The position numbers and the translations under genes are program-made. A DNA stretch of 64,000 nucleotides from Lasioglossum baleicum. Its lineage: Eukaryota; Arthropoda; Insecta; Hymenoptera; Halictidae. This document shows, piece by piece, positions 11,402 to 24,215 of the stretch (position 1 is the first letter of the stretch; every line of letters starts with the position of its first letter). The DNA is taken from contig NC_134936.1 in assembly GCF_051020765.1 (NCBI RefSeq), positions 3,223,045-3,287,044 of the forward strand. Direction: 5' to 3'. The notes under the pieces were generated by a model. The model searched no databases and was not told where the DNA came from. It saw only the letters and a program-made list of their open reading frames with translations.

Positions 11402-13963
11402 AATTACTTTACAGTAAACACGTGTTGTCCGAAAGTGCCGGTTTTCTGCTCAATAGATTAATGACCTGTGTCATAAACCTCTCCATAGAGAACAGCCCTG
11501 AGAACGGCACCCAAACAAATCGCGCCTATTGCAAGGTCTGCCTATCCCCACAACAGTCTCAATGTTTTGACTTTGACGTCGCACGCTACATTGTTTTGCT
11601 GTTTAAAAATTGTTTATTTCAGGCATAAGAATGTTTAACAATGGTTGAATACTAAAAGAAATAAACGAAAAGTATCTTACTCTGCTAAATAAATTTCTAA
11701 TTATTACTAATGTAAAGGCACATTAGAGGTCTACTTGTGACGGTTTTGTACGTCGAGGAGCAGTTTATCTGTACTCCTCGTAGTAATTACTGCGTATCAC
11801 AGTAATACATTATTCGGTTCACAGCCGTATTAATTTATCTTGCACTTGTATTGCTCCCGAAAAACGCCTTATAAAACTAGGAGCTTACTTTTAAATGATA
11901 GTACAGGGTGATTGGTATTTGCGGTGAGGTGATGTATATTTACAAGTGAGATATGGGTGAGATAATGATATGTGTGATGCTATTTACAGGTGAGATAGTG
12001 ATGCAATGAGGCTATTTACAGAGCGAGGAGAAAAAGAAGAAAAAGAACAAGAATATAGAATAAGGGGTGCAGATGTCTGCTTGTTTTTGGTTACACTACT
12101 CTAATGAGATCATATAATATAATATATCCTAACTGTGTTAGTTAATGATACTTTTCCTATGTTCGGGAGTAAGCTGATTGGGCGGTAACTGTTTGGGTTT
12201 GTAGGATCTTTGCCTTTTTTAGCTATAGAAATTACTTTGGCGGCCTTCCATTCTTCCGGGAATACGCCGTATACATATAGTCGCACGTTACATAGTATGT
12301 GTGGCCGCTGTAGCCAATATTTCGACAACAGCCGAAAATGCGTGTGAAACGAGACCTGCCTCCTCCACTCTGATCCAATCGGCCGCGCGCACTCGTACCT
12401 ACTTAGACCCGTCACCGTGTCCTGCCTGGAAACCTTCTTCTCAGGCTCGCATCAATGCAATGTCGCCAGTTCGGACCCATGCGAGATGGCGTCTTGCCAC
12501 CCCCTATAATCGCGTAGTAGTGGGCGGTAACGATTTAATATCGTAGGTCTTAGCCCATTGCTGTTCCGCTGTCGCTCGTACGGGCCAGTGTATTGGACCA
12601 CTCGAAACATAAACAAATCGGCGGGCAATACACCACGCCTTTTCGGGCAACGTGGAAATCTATGTATTGTTATGGTTTCTGAGTTGATACGTTATAATGT
12701 AGTATGAGGAAGTCCCTTCCAACACGTGTTTTTCCTCGTGTTTTCGTCGGACGGTGGTCATGAAGTAATTCATGCTCGTCAAAAAACAAATTTTTACAAT
12801 AGCCTCATTTTTAAAGTAGACCAGTATTTACCCGTCCTTATTACCAGTAATAAAATTTATGGGGGCTTAAGGCTGAAGCTAACTGACGAACGGTGCCTTC
12901 TACCTACGAGCCACTGATTTTGAACAATGTAGGAGACAAATAACTTTTAGGTCTTTTTACGGATAGGAGGAATTCTGTGATGTCGAATGTTTCCAATATA
13001 AACTCCCAAAAACTCATTGTCGTCGATTTGTAAAATCAACAATTCATCAAAAAATCATTTCGCGTCCGGCGATTTCGGCAATTGTAAGTGCACGAAAAAA
13101 AAACAAAGTTAGTATGGACGGTATCAACCTGTGTACTGCACATTCGGAGTGTACGACACTCCAACAACAATTTAGGTAAAATAAACGACATCTCACGTCT
13201 CCTTCCACGCGTTCTGTTTTTTCGCCACGTAAAAGTTGCAATTTTTGTGACAAACGCTATCCCAAAGAATATTCACCAATTTCATGGACCCGAAATAACA
13301 AACAATTCAAACCTAACAGCTGTTTGTAGTTACTGGAGTGTTTCACATCTCGTGTGTGCCGCACGGTGGGCAATGTGGACGAAATCTGTGTCAAAATCCA
13401 AAAACTTTCGATAGAGATGAGATAGAGCGATCAATTATTTTCTTTGTCTACGACCCCAGAATTTTGCAAAAAAATCGAATTTTTTGCGAACTTAACTAAT
13501 GAAATTGTCTTTTTTATTATTAATTTCTTATTATTAATTCCTGGAGTAATTCAATTGTAATTCTGCACAACTCTGATTCACGATCAAGCATATTGCGCAA
13601 TAATTATTGTGCAGCATGATGTTTACGCAAATCTACATTGTGCAATAGGCAGTGGCAATTTTGTGGCAAATTCAGTGGCCCCTTTTACCTAAGAGTCGTC
13701 TGCGCGTACTAGGCCACGGCCCGGCCGGCCACGGCCATCGTGAAATACACAGTGCAATAGGCCCTTTTACCTAAAAGAGTTGGGGAGCCCACGGAGACCT
13801 TTTTTTTCTGCCGCGCACAGCAGGTAGCCCTGCTCCCTGCTGTGGAGCCGTCGGCCCGCTAGAGATTTATTACCGCATGGACGTCCATCGGCGGCTTTGG
13901 CCGTCCATCGGCGGCTTTGGCCTTCCCGCGGCCTTCCCGCGACCATCTAGTATGCGCTCACCT
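11402..13963 (-). repeat. Harbinger right inverted arm
   Basis: Reverse complement of 3788-6349. The inner edge falls inside the codons just upstream of the conserved transposase N terminus, so the arm boundary touches coding DNA. It carries the same retrotransposon insert as the left arm (11592-12279) with duplications GTCGCACGCTACAT (11578-11591) and GTCGCACGTTACAT (12280-12293). Confidence 0.93.
11592..12279 (-). mobile_element. truncated non-LTR retrotransposon inside right arm
   Basis: Mirror copy of 5472-6159, including the same single mismatch between its two target duplications. The simplest reading is one insertion into an ancestral arm, followed by copying of that arm (inverted duplication or gene conversion) onto the other end. 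Confidence 0.82.
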
Positions 13964-13966
13964 TAA

Positions 13967-15290
13967 ATGCGTCTACGTATAAACGCAGTCACAAGAATCT
14001 AAAACATTATAACACTTGAACAATATTATAATTTGATTGTGTTTATAATAGATGATTTATTTAACGTAGCTTTAATTAATGTAAGTGTCATTTATTTATC
14101 TAAAACACAAATTGAAAAAGAGCTATTTTGAATAGTAGAATTAAAGTTCAATTTGACATAACTTGTTTGCGCCAAAAAGCGCCAAGATAAAACTTGTTGC
14201 AAATAATGCAACACACTTTAAAGTACATATCCAACCAGGTTTTGGCTGCGAACTCCTGCGAACCTGGCTCTGCGACCAATTTTTTCTAACTATAGTCAGA
14301 CGCATGTATCCGTGTACGCTCTTTAAAACGGAATAACTTTTCTAAACTTTTACCAAACGATCTGATTTTTTGTGATCAATTAAATGCAGTTGTTTACTAA
14401 ATAACGTGCAAAAATTTTTTTGAAAGAATAGCAATTACGTAAAAAAAGGCAGTTTAAAAATTTTTTTTATTTGTCCCCGTATAGAAAATTTAAAATATAC
14501 GTTTAGTAGATCTATCTTAGTTATATATATACTGAAAATTTCATCGAAATTGATTAACATACACACGAGGTATAAGTGGTTAAAAGTGGTGAAAATCTTG
14601 GTATGTACACATATGTATGTACACAGCTCTTACGGCTCCTGGTCAGTTCCTGCACACGAAAATGCGAGTATCTCGAAAACTAAAAGCGACCCCCCTATAT
14701 TGGAAAAGGAAAAAGTTGTTCAAAATGTTGAAATCTATAACATATTTAAATTTCATCAAAATCGGAGAACAGTAAAACAAGTAAAAAAAAATTTAATGAA
14801 AAAATAAATTAATTAATAAATAAATAAATATTTATTTTCTTGCCACATAACCGTTGTACCTGTGGCATGCTTTCCACAAATTTTCAAGCAAATGTGTTGG
14901 ATGGTTTGGTTTTTATAGATTTTTTTCCGCTTTTTGGCCATTTGGCACCACTGTGCGGCGTGCCACCGACGCTCAGCTGCCCTACTGCCGGCACGCTGGG
15001 CTGTACGGGTCTAGCTCGCGCTCTCATTGGTCCGTGTTTTTCGTTAATAACTCGTTAACGAAGCCGCGGACGACATTTTTTCAAAGGAAAATGTCGCTTG
15101 AAATTATCTCAGGAATTTTGAGACACCCTGTATATGGCCGTTATACAGGATTTGAACTAGTAATGAAAAATCATGCTATCAGAATTAGTTAGAATTAGGT
15201 GGTGGGGGGCGGAGAGGGCCGGCCCGACCACGCATACGAAAATCCAGGAATAGTCTTTCAAAATTGAAAGCTCACTCTATACATATTGTG
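13967..15290. other. AT-rich flank with old interspersed repeats
   Basis: About 14290-14580 matches 36969-37300 (shared landmarks TTTAAAACNGAATAACTTTT and AAATTTAAAATATACGTTTAG), so it is an old dispersed repeat. About 14660-14770 resembles 30640-30730 (ATCTCGAAAACTAAAA). ACACCCTGTATATGG near 15120 and TTATACAGG are ends of TACAGGG-type elements. No gene seen. Confidence 0.5.
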
Positions 15291-15641
15291 ACGGTTACTC
15301 GGTGCGTTGGAAGGTGTTGCCGCGTCAGTCGGCTGTCCAAGGTCGCGGAACCTCGAAGAGCCAAAGTGGACCTACACTGCGGTTGACGGCCGGTAACACC
15401 GACGAGATACTGTTAAGGGTGTGGATCCCCAGTTGACCTTGACGACTTTTCGATGGTCACGCCAAAAACGAAAGAGCGGCCGCTAGTAGAACCTAAGTAA
15501 TAACATTTTCGTCCAGTAGGGGAGCTGGGTACATTGTCTGCCGTCACTGCATCAGTAAGGGTGCGTTCCGTTTCACGCTTCAAGCGCATACACTGTATAG
15601 TGTAGTATAAGAGTAGTACGGATCGCAAGGGTTCGGTAGCT
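15291..15641 (+). other. possible LTR fragment starting TGTGACGGTTAC
   Basis: The start TGTGACGGTTAC also occurs inverted at about 30446-30457, each time after a CATATT-type flank, and resembles the TGTGACG start of the gypsy LTR at 56764. No second LTR, PBS or coding region was found nearby, so this is only a candidate solo or broken LTR. Confidence 0.25.
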
Positions 15642-16647
15642 GACAAACCATTTCTCTATTATATACATTTGGAACCACTACGTAGTCTCAATCGCTAGAT
15701 AAAAGATCAATCTAATGCGTATGGTGTCTAAGATGGCCAACTTTTGCGTTTTCGAGGCATAATTTTAATTATTCGGCAGCAAGATGTCTGTACCGCGCGG
15801 CGCACTTACACACTCACCGCTCGGGCAGCGTGTACGTGTGCCTAGGCGGATCGCAAGGGTCCGGTTCTAGTAAAAGTACGTCTCGCTAATGCACATTTGG
15901 AGCCCCTACGTAGTCTCAATCGCTAGATAAAAGATCAATCTATTGCACATGGTGTCTAAGTTGGCCTAATTTTGCGTTTTCGAAGCGTAATTTTCAATCT
16001 TCGGCAGCAAGATGTCTGTACCGCGCGGCGCACTTACACACTCGCCGCTCGGGCAGCGTGTACGTGTGCCTAGCCGGATCGCAAGGGTTCGGTAACTGAC
16101 AAACCATTTCTCTATTATACACATTTGGAACCACTACGTAGTCTCAATCGCTAGATAAAAGATCAATCTATTGCGCACGGTGTCTAAGATGGTCTACTTT
16201 TGCGTTTTCGAAGCGTAGTTTTCATTATTCGGCAGCAATATGTCTATTCGGGAGGCTCTGCAAGCAGGCTTGACTTTGACCAGCCGTACCGCGCGGCGCA
16301 CTCACACAGTAACCGCTCGGGCAGCGTGTACGTGTGTCTAGGCGGATCGCAAGGTTTCGGGAAGCTTCAAATCATTTTTCGTCCTTCGCCGCCTCCTGCA
16401 CTAGGTACCTATACTATATCTATATCTATACCATGCAATACCTTCCTATACCTTGTATAGCATAGAGCACTAGGGTCGTTACGGGGAGCTATGGGGAACA
16501 ATGCTGGCATTGCCGACAACTACTGCAAACCATTTCTCGTCCTCCGCTGCATCCTCCGCCGTATCTTGGGGTATCATGGGGCCTCGCCGTCTGACGACGT
16601 AGGAGGAAAATCAAATAATTTCAATTTTCGTCCGGCGTAGGACGAAA

Positions 16648-18993
16648 CAGCGTTCACTTCAAATAATTGTCATGTCGCCAATTTTGAAGTATCCGTATTT
16701 TTAAAAACGGGGCCGTAAAGAGGACACTTGGGGCTATATTATCATAATTTTTTTTTTCAATTTTCTGGCGGTATGATAGCAATGCGCCTGTTTAAAAAAC
16801 AATTGCAAAATAAACTATGAAAACAAATATTTTTTCAACTGAAATCATTTTTATTAAATACTCTTATGGTTACACTATGATATAATTTAATGAAAAACTT
16901 GTGACTTTGGGTATTCGGATAGTTTTTTCATATTTTCTTAGTTTTAAAAATCTTAATATTAATAAATGTGGATTCGAAATAATCGTTTATCTCGCACTTT
17001 CTAAAACCATTGTGACCTTATTTGTGGAAAAGTAACATAAAGTCGCAAATTTTTGGATTATAACCAAATAAAAATCGGTGGCACCATAGGGTCTTAATAA
17101 TATGTATACAAAAAAAATTAATGATTAGCTTTGCATTTTTTATAATTTAAAGTAATGTACTCACCGCACTGAGTAATATCTACACTATGAAACTTTCGAA
17201 AATCAAGGAGTGCATATACGCAAAAACAACAAAGAAATGAGACAAAATTTTTTCCTTCAAATGTATGTCACAGTTCTTTCCAATGTCAGTGTTTGGGTTA
17301 GGTTCTATTACAATCTATGATCGATGCATTAATACTGTAATGTATTTCAATACACATAGATTTTTAAAAATGACATAATAAACGAATTATTGCCATGTTT
17401 TGGGGATTTTGCACCACTGTACGACGTACGATAGCGTAGCGGCTGTAAAACATTGGGCATGCAAATGGTCGGGTCATTATTGGGCGATCGACAGCGAAGC
17501 TATTTTCCAGAAAGCTGTTTTTAACGCGTCCTACTCATAATGTTTTACTGTAAAGTACTTTTTAATTTAAAACAAGTCAACACGTCATGTCCGATAAAGT
17601 GTCGACTTCCAGCTCAATAGTAATGACCTGTCATAAACCTCTCCATAGAGAACAGCCTCGGGAACGGCACATAAACAAATCGAGCCTATCATTGCTAGGT
17701 CTGCCTATCTGCCACCACAGCCGCGCCCGTAGTCCCAATGTTTTGACTTCGACGCTGCACGCTACATGGTATGTGTGGCCGCTGTAGCCAATATTTCGTC
17801 GACAGCCGAAAATGCGTGTGAAACGAGGTCTGCCTCCTCCGCTCTGATCCAATCGGCCGCTCATTCGTTCCTAGAGACACGTCACCGTAGTCCTGCCTGG
17901 GACGCTTCTTCTCACGCTCGCATCAATACAATGTCACCAGTTCGGACCCATACGAGATGGCGCCTTGCCACCCCGACAATCGCGTAGTAGTGGGCGGTAA
18001 CGGTGTAATATCTTAACCCACTCAGAGTTTTGCTAATTCAATTACAGAATTGAATTACATTGTATTTCAATTATATAGTAATTCGGGCATTGTATTGGAC
18101 TACTTGTTGGACATAAACAAATTGAAAATGTTTTTTCACTACATGGAAGGTGTCCCATCTCTACTTGGCCAAAAGTGTCTTCCAAGTGGAAGACAGATAA
18201 AAGAGTCACTGCACATGGTGTGCGGGTTTGACGGGAAACCCCAAGATGATTAGCTGCAGCCCATAACTGACCGTGGAGGTCTGCAAGGTTTATAGCACAT
18301 AATTGCTATTGAGGTATAGGGAGATGTCCGAGTTTTTCTTCGTGGCTCCGACAATAAAGTAATAACGAAGTAAATGGATTTAAGAGAGGTTTTCTCTCAA
18401 AAATTGCAATTTGAATTTTTTTGTTTACGATTGATCTATGTAAATCGCAGTTTCTTCTAATTGTTTTAATTTTTAATTATTTTCGAGTATCCATACTTCC
18501 ATGAGAGTTAATCTACATACATATACATATACAATTAGTGCACATGAATCTTTCCATGCGAGATAAGACTACTGTTTCGAATTTTGTTCAAATTTGAATA
18601 TGTTGCAGTCTTTAGCAAAATATAGACGTATCTCGAAGAATTCTTTGAAATCTTGAAAACTGTTGGTTTTACGGACATGTAATATGAGTTGTGTGTCACA
18701 AGTTTTTCATTAAATTATAACGGCTAAACTAGCAAATTGATGAAACTTAGTTTTGGTTACTCATAGTGAAACCATCAGAGTATTTAATAAAAATTATTTC
18801 AGTTCAGAAAATATTTGTTTTCATAGTTTATTTTGCAATTGTTTTAAACAGGTGCATTGCTATGAAAGCACCAGAAAATAAAAAAAATAAAAATAATGAT
18901 AATATAGCCCCAAGTGTCCTCTTTACGGCCCCGTTTTTAAAAATACGGATACTTCAAAATTGGCGACATGAAAATTATTTGAAGTGAACGCTG
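16648..18993. mobile_element. inverted-repeat element, arms about 260-300 bp
   Basis: The arms 16648-16906 and 18695-18993 are inverted copies starting CAGCGTTCACTTCAAATAATT. The CAG start could fit a hAT-type non-autonomous element, but I saw no 8-bp duplication. The interior carries an old Harbinger arm (17538-18125). It is nested within the 15642-21481 complex. Confidence 0.65.
17538..18125 (+). mobile_element. older Harbinger arm relic without the retrotransposon insert
   Basis: This region follows the right arm of the 3788-13963 element: TTTACTGTAAAGTA, CATAAACCTCTCCATAGAGAA, CAATGTTTTGACTT, then GTATGTGTGGCCGCTGTAGC and GTGGGCGGTAACG. It differs by many substitutions. At the place where the intact arm carries the 688-bp insert, it runs directly from GCTGCACGCTACAT into GGTATGTGTGGCC. 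It is therefore the unoccupied form of that insertion site and comes from a related, older element. Confidence 0.82.
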
Positions 18994-19157
18994 CACCGAA
19001 ATATTGTATGGTGCAAGGGCCGTCCTGTCGGTTGATGCAGGACGAAACTAGAAGGGCCTCTCACAGACGGGCCTACCTGGGCCTACCCACACATTTGAAA
19101 TGTCTGCCAGACGGCTCTGACGTCACCATGTCTGTCGGTCGTAGGATGCACTGTAGG

Positions 19158-20142
19158 CGCACCCTTAGTATTTACTGCAACATTTAAAAGAAAATTAATG
19201 ATACTAAAAATAACATAAGAGGCCTAGTTGGGACCAGGGATTGAAAACTGTTATGATATCGGTTCCGATTCTCGAAACAGTTATGAAGAATCGAAATGGT
19301 GTTGTAACTGTTACACCACGAGAATATCGGTTCTGGCTTACATATGTAAAAATCGGATAAGGTAACGGTTTTGGAGAACCGATATTATTTCGGTTTTATA
19401 ATTGTTAATTTTCGGTTCTGGATGTCGATTCCCGATTTCGGTTCTGTATTCTGTATTGTGTTCGGCCTTATACATATGTATATTCATTATTCAAGTAGTT
19501 CTTTATTGTTATTCATAATTTAATAATTTTTAAATTAGTAAATTTTTATAATTTGTCTCTACATGCATTATTTGAATTATCATCTGAATAACAATTTATT
19601 GTTGAAACAATAGTTTAAAGAAATCAATTTTCATAATGTATAGTTTGTTTCTATATTCATTGTTTAAATTACCATTTACATAATAATGTTTATTTAAACA
19701 ATTGTTTTAACAACAAATTATTATTGGAATAATAATTCAATTAATGCATGTAGAGACAAATTATAAAAATTTATTCATTTAAAAATTGTTTAAATTATGA
19801 ATAACAATAAAGAACTACTTGAATAATGAATATATAAGGCCGAACACAATACATAATACAGACCGGAAACCAGGAACCGACATCCAGAACCGAAATTTAA
19901 CAATTATAAAACCGAAATAATATCGGTTCTCCAAAACCATTACCGTAATCGATATTTACATATGTAAGCCAGAACCGATATACTCGTAACAGTTACAACA
20001 CCATTTAGATTCTTCATAACTGTTTCGAGAACCGGAACCGATATCATAACAGTGTTCAATCCCAGGTCCCAACTAGGTATCCTATGTTATTTTCATTATC
20101 ATTAATTTTTATTATATGTTGCAGAAAATACTAAGGAGACAG
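19158..20142. mobile_element. nearly spacer-less palindromic element
   Basis: The whole 985 bp folds back on itself around 19650. Arms share CTTAGTATTT, CCTAGTTGGGACC, AACTGTTATGATATCGGTTC, GAACCGATATTATTTCGG and GTGTTCGGCCTTATA. The GAACCGATA-type core is repeated inside each arm. It has no coding capacity and fits a foldback MITE. Confidence 0.75.
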
Positions 20143-20533
20143 GCACTGAAGGAAGTCTTCAAAGGGTTGATAGGACGCGGGGCAGCGCGCGGCGCGACGG
20201 AGGCCGAAGAGGCGGCCCGTATAATTTTTACTTTTACAATAAATTATAATAAATTATAAATTATAAAATGTGCACTTTGCATTCCCCGGAGATTCACCGG
20301 CGCGCGTACAAACCATATATATATATTTAAATATACTATTAATAAATAAATCAATTTTTATAATGTATTTGTTATTCAATGATCCTATGAATACATAAAT
20401 ATCTTAATTTCATCTTTGAATTTTTATTTAAAAACGCTACGAACTTTCGTTCCAATCTAATAATTAATTGTTAAAATAATTGCTTGAATTTTTATAATGT
20501 ATAGAATAATAATAACAATTTATAATGCGGCGG
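20143..20533. other. unassigned, AT-rich with a GC patch
   Basis: A GC-rich patch (20175-20220) follows an acceptor-like TTGCAG at about 20124; the remainder is AT-rich. I cannot assign a gene. Confidence 0.3.
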
Positions 20534-21481
20534 AAGATACGGCGGAGGATGCAGCGGAGGACGAGAAATGGTTTGCAGCAGTTGTCGGCAACGCCAGCAT
20601 TGTTCAACCAGTGTTCGTGCTTCCCGCGCGTCTCGCTCCCCGTAACGACCCTTATAGTGCTCTATGATATACCAGGTATAGGAAGGTATTACATGGCATA
20701 GATATAGATATAGTATACCTAGTGCAGGAGGCGGCGAAGAACGAAAAATGATTTGAAGCTTCCCGAAACCTGGCGATCCGCCTAGACACACGTACACGCT
20801 GCCCGAGCGGTTACTGTGTGAGTGCGCCGCGCGGTATGGCTGGTCAAAGTCAAGCCTGCTTGCAGAGCCTCCCGAACAGACATCTTGCTGCCGAATAATT
20901 AAAATTATGCCTCGAAAACGCAAAAGTAGACCATCTTAGACACCGTGCGCAATAGATTGATCTTTTATCTAGCGATTGAGACTACGTAGTGGTTCCAAAT
21001 GTGTATAATAGAGAAATGGTTTGTCAGTTACCGAACCCTTGCGATCCGGCTAGGCACACGTACACGCTGCCCGAGCGGCGAGTGTGTAAGTGCGCCGCGC
21101 GGTACAGACATCTTGCTGCCGAAGATTGAAAATTACGCTTCGAAAACGCAAAATTAGTCCAACTTAGACACCATGTGCAATAGATTGATCTTTTATCTAG
21201 CGATTGAGACTACGTAGGGGCTCCAAATGTGCATTAGCGAGACGTACTTTTACTAGAACCGGACCCTTGCGATCCGCCTAGGCACACGTACACGCTGCCC
21301 GAGTGACGAGTGTGTGAGTGCGCCGCGCGGTACAGACATCTTGATGCCGAATAATTAAAATTATGCCTCGGAAACGCAAAAGTTGGCCATCTTAGACACC
21401 ATACGCATTAGATTGATCTTTTATCTAGCGATTGAGACTACGTAGTGGTTCCAAATGTGTATAATAGAGAAATGGTTTGTC

Positions 21482-24100
21482 AGTTACACACTGACGCTGC
21501 ATCATCGTGAGCCGTATAGTGACGTCACGTTTACGTATGAAGCCCAACTTACCGGGAACATGCTTTTTCTCGTCCACTGTTTTACCGATACAGCAGAATC
21601 AGATGTTAGCGCCCCGTAACGAAAAATGCCGGACCTATACTTGGATCCTAAACCTCCGTTTAGGGGTATGTTTCCGTACTTTACAAAGTGTGTGTTTAAA
21701 CACGTATGGTTTAACATAATAAACGTTGCATTGGCATTGTATGTGACCTCAAAACTTCTGTTGCTGTTTGATTTTTCTATAAGAACCCTAAATTTCTCGA
21801 TATTTAAGAAAATGTATGTGTCTCGACAGTGGCAGCACTGTCGCGACGCCCAATTTTTGTCGAACTCCGCTACATGCTGCCGAATAATGAAAATTACGCC
21901 TCGAAAACGCAAAAGTAGGCCATTTTAGACAGCAACGGCAATTGGTGGGTCTTTTATCTATCGATTGTGACTACGTAGAGGCTCCAAATGTGCATTAGCG
22001 AGACGTACTTTGTAAAGTACGAAACCCTTGCAATCCTCGTGTACATATACAGTGTCTAGCGGTGTGTTAGGGTGCCACCACACTCTCGCTCAAGCCGGAC
22101 CCACACCCTTAAAGACTGCCAGCCTTACGGGAGTTGGCGGGACTTGAATTTTTCGGTGTTCTCTTACGCCCTCTAGGATATATTCTGACTGGAGTGAGAA
22201 ACAGGAGGCCAACGACGGCATTTCGTCGGTGCAGAAGACACTGTATTGGTATCGTGTTAGCAACGCGCCCGCGCGCTACACTCACCAGCGTACCTTTACT
22301 ATATCCGTGTGCGCTGCTTGTGCGAGCCACAATCTATTTTTAGAACTTGCCATGTTGCCATGCTTTACGGCTTACGGAAACGAAACTGAAATTCGACTGT
22401 CGAGCCGTCGAGCGTATGAATCGCAATCTGGAGCTAGCCTTCGGGTCCCCGTGCAGCGAGGATTTTTTTTTTATTTTTATTTTTCATTACTTTTTTAATT
22501 ACATTTTTTAACCTTCCAAAAAATTAAAAATGTTAAAACGATGTTCAAAATATGTATTCATTTTAAATAGAAACGTTTTGTTACTGTCATAATTGCATTA
22601 ATAAAAATTGGTATAAGATCGAGAACAGGTTGATGGTATTTATTTGGACTGATTGGAGAATACGAAAATGCAGGAAGTATTTTTTAGTTTATGAAACAAT
22701 TTGTAGATTTATTAGTTGTCAAACAAATAATAAAATAAATTGTATAATATATATAAATTGATTTTATACTAGCATACACAAGTTTATTTGATCTTCTGTC
22801 TTCCTATAATAAAAAAACACAGTCATAACTATAATTATAATAGAATTTCATAAAATATTGAGGTTATTGCAAACTCATCTTTTTTCGCGATGATGCTCTA
22901 ATTTTATTGCTTCTCTCGAATGTCCATTTTCTTCCGAGACAGTGCGTTTCTAAGTGTAAATAAAAAATGTTGATATAAAATGTATCATAATTAAACTACA
23001 ATTATTCTAATAACGTAGAATGTAGTACATATTAAGTTTTAATTACCAGGATTTTCTTCTTCGACGTTAAGCACCCTTTACTGCTTCTCGTAATTTACGT
23101 ATATGGACATTAGGGTGGACCTTATTTTTCGACCATGAAATTTTTTTGTCCCGTAAACCAGAATTGTAACAAATGTTGAGAAAATGATCTGGAAAAATTT
23201 TGGGGCCGATTGGATCATGGGAAAATGAGGCGCAGCAAATTTGAAAATTTTGAATTTTTTAAATCTTTACATAAATAGACGTTATGATATATCGTTGAAT
23301 TTGTCTTTTTTCTCTTTAAGAATCCGTATGTAGCATAAACAGTTGTTGATAGAAAAAACATCCGTGACTTTGAAAACTTGAAATAATTACTTTGAAAAAA
23401 AATTTTTTCTCTGATACTATATCCACCTCCTTATATACTACAACTTTTGTTTGAAGAGTTTTTTTATATATACATAACTGACAGAGATATTAATTGGCGT
23501 AATTTGCATTATTCGGAAGCATACAACTGCGCATATAGCTATTTTCATAGCTACATGCTGCCGAATAATGAAAATTACGCCTCGTAATCGAAAAAATAGG
23601 ACTTTTGAGGCAGATAGCGCCCTAGATCGATGTTTTATCTAGCGTTTTTGACTAGTGAAAAACCCCGTGTTTGTATTATCGAGAAATGAGTAAATGAATA
23701 TCTTGCAATCCTGGAAGTCTCTCTACTACCTTAACTAAATTCATTAATACGCTCCAATCTACAAAAGAAAAACAGTTAAAATATCGGAAAAAGAAGTTAT
23801 TATGAATAATAAGTAGACTGACTGAAACATAGACTGAAGGTGGTCAATGATACCGCTGAACGGGGCGTTAAACTAATGGAGGATCATATTAAAATTTTAT
23901 ATAGAAACAAAGTGGAGAAATAATATATACTATGCAAACTGTGATGGAATATCGACAGCAGTATCCTGACGCCACAAAACAGATTTGTCAAAGGATTTTT
24001 AAATATTTTTTAATATAGAGAGAGAAACACCTGATCAATCCCTACATGCGATTAATTGCATTTTTAAGAGGCATTGAAGACAGCTTATTAACTGAGAGTT
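21482..24100. other. AT-rich repeat-derived DNA
   Basis: It contains two diverged units of the foldback family (about 21870-22030 and 23560-23690) and a piece beginning TAGGGTGGACC (about 23112) whose end type recurs at about 47355 in inverted form. No gene was recognised. Short open frames at 21502-22498 have no motif and lie partly in repeats. Confidence 0.5.
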
Positions 24101-24107
24101 ATTAAAG

Positions 24108-24215
24108 TTTTCATTTTCCTCAGAGTCAGTAAGTTCTTTATTTTTCTCGGAGTCATTAAGTTTTCCATTTTTCTTGGAGTTATTCAATTTTTCATTTTCC
24201 TCAGTGTCGTCAAGT
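24108..24215 (-). repeat. 27-bp minisatellite, four units
   Basis: Four 27-base units in a row (AAGTTTTCATTTTCCTCAGAGTCAGT type) translate on the minus strand as repeats of DSEKNEKLN type within a 62-residue open frame (24035-24223). Low-complexity acidic repeats such as these often arise from minisatellite growth. I see no domain and no family resemblance. Confidence 0.6.

Larger units (their letters stand above)
3788..13963. mobile_element. autonomous PIF/Harbinger transposon with 2.56-kb inverted arms
   Basis: The element is 10,176 bp, starts AGGTGAGCGCATACTAG and ends with the reverse complement. It is flanked by TAA at 3785-3787 and 13964-13966, the 3-bp TWA duplication typical of PIF/Harbinger. 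It carries both genes expected of the superfamily: a MADF (Myb-like) DNA-binding protein on the plus strand and a DDE transposase on the minus strand, convergent, with a palindromic MITE between them. The arms matched wherever I compared them and both genes keep open frames and splice sites, so the insertion should be recent and the element may be active. Arms this long are unusual; most Harbingers have TIRs of tens of bases. Confidence 0.93.
15642..21481. repeat. large inverted repeat with tandemly repeated arms (foldback complex)
   Basis: Arms of about 930 bp (15642-16567 and 20534-21481) are inverted copies of each other. Each arm is itself a run of about three related units of 250-300 bp containing ATCGCTAGATAAAAGATCAA, ATTCGGCAGCAAGATGTCTG and GCTCGGGCAGCGTGTACGTG. 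Diverged single units recur at 21870-22030, 23560-23690, 48840-49030 and 50815-50970, so this is a dispersed family. Between the arms lie further nested inverted repeats, listed separately. No coding sequence belongs to it. Confidence 0.75.

Noticed and set aside
3788..13963. Assembly mirror artefact as the explanation for the long arms
   Set aside because: The TAA duplications, the unique 5-kb centre with the expected genes, and an independent diverged arm at 17538-18125 support a real element, although only long reads would settle it.
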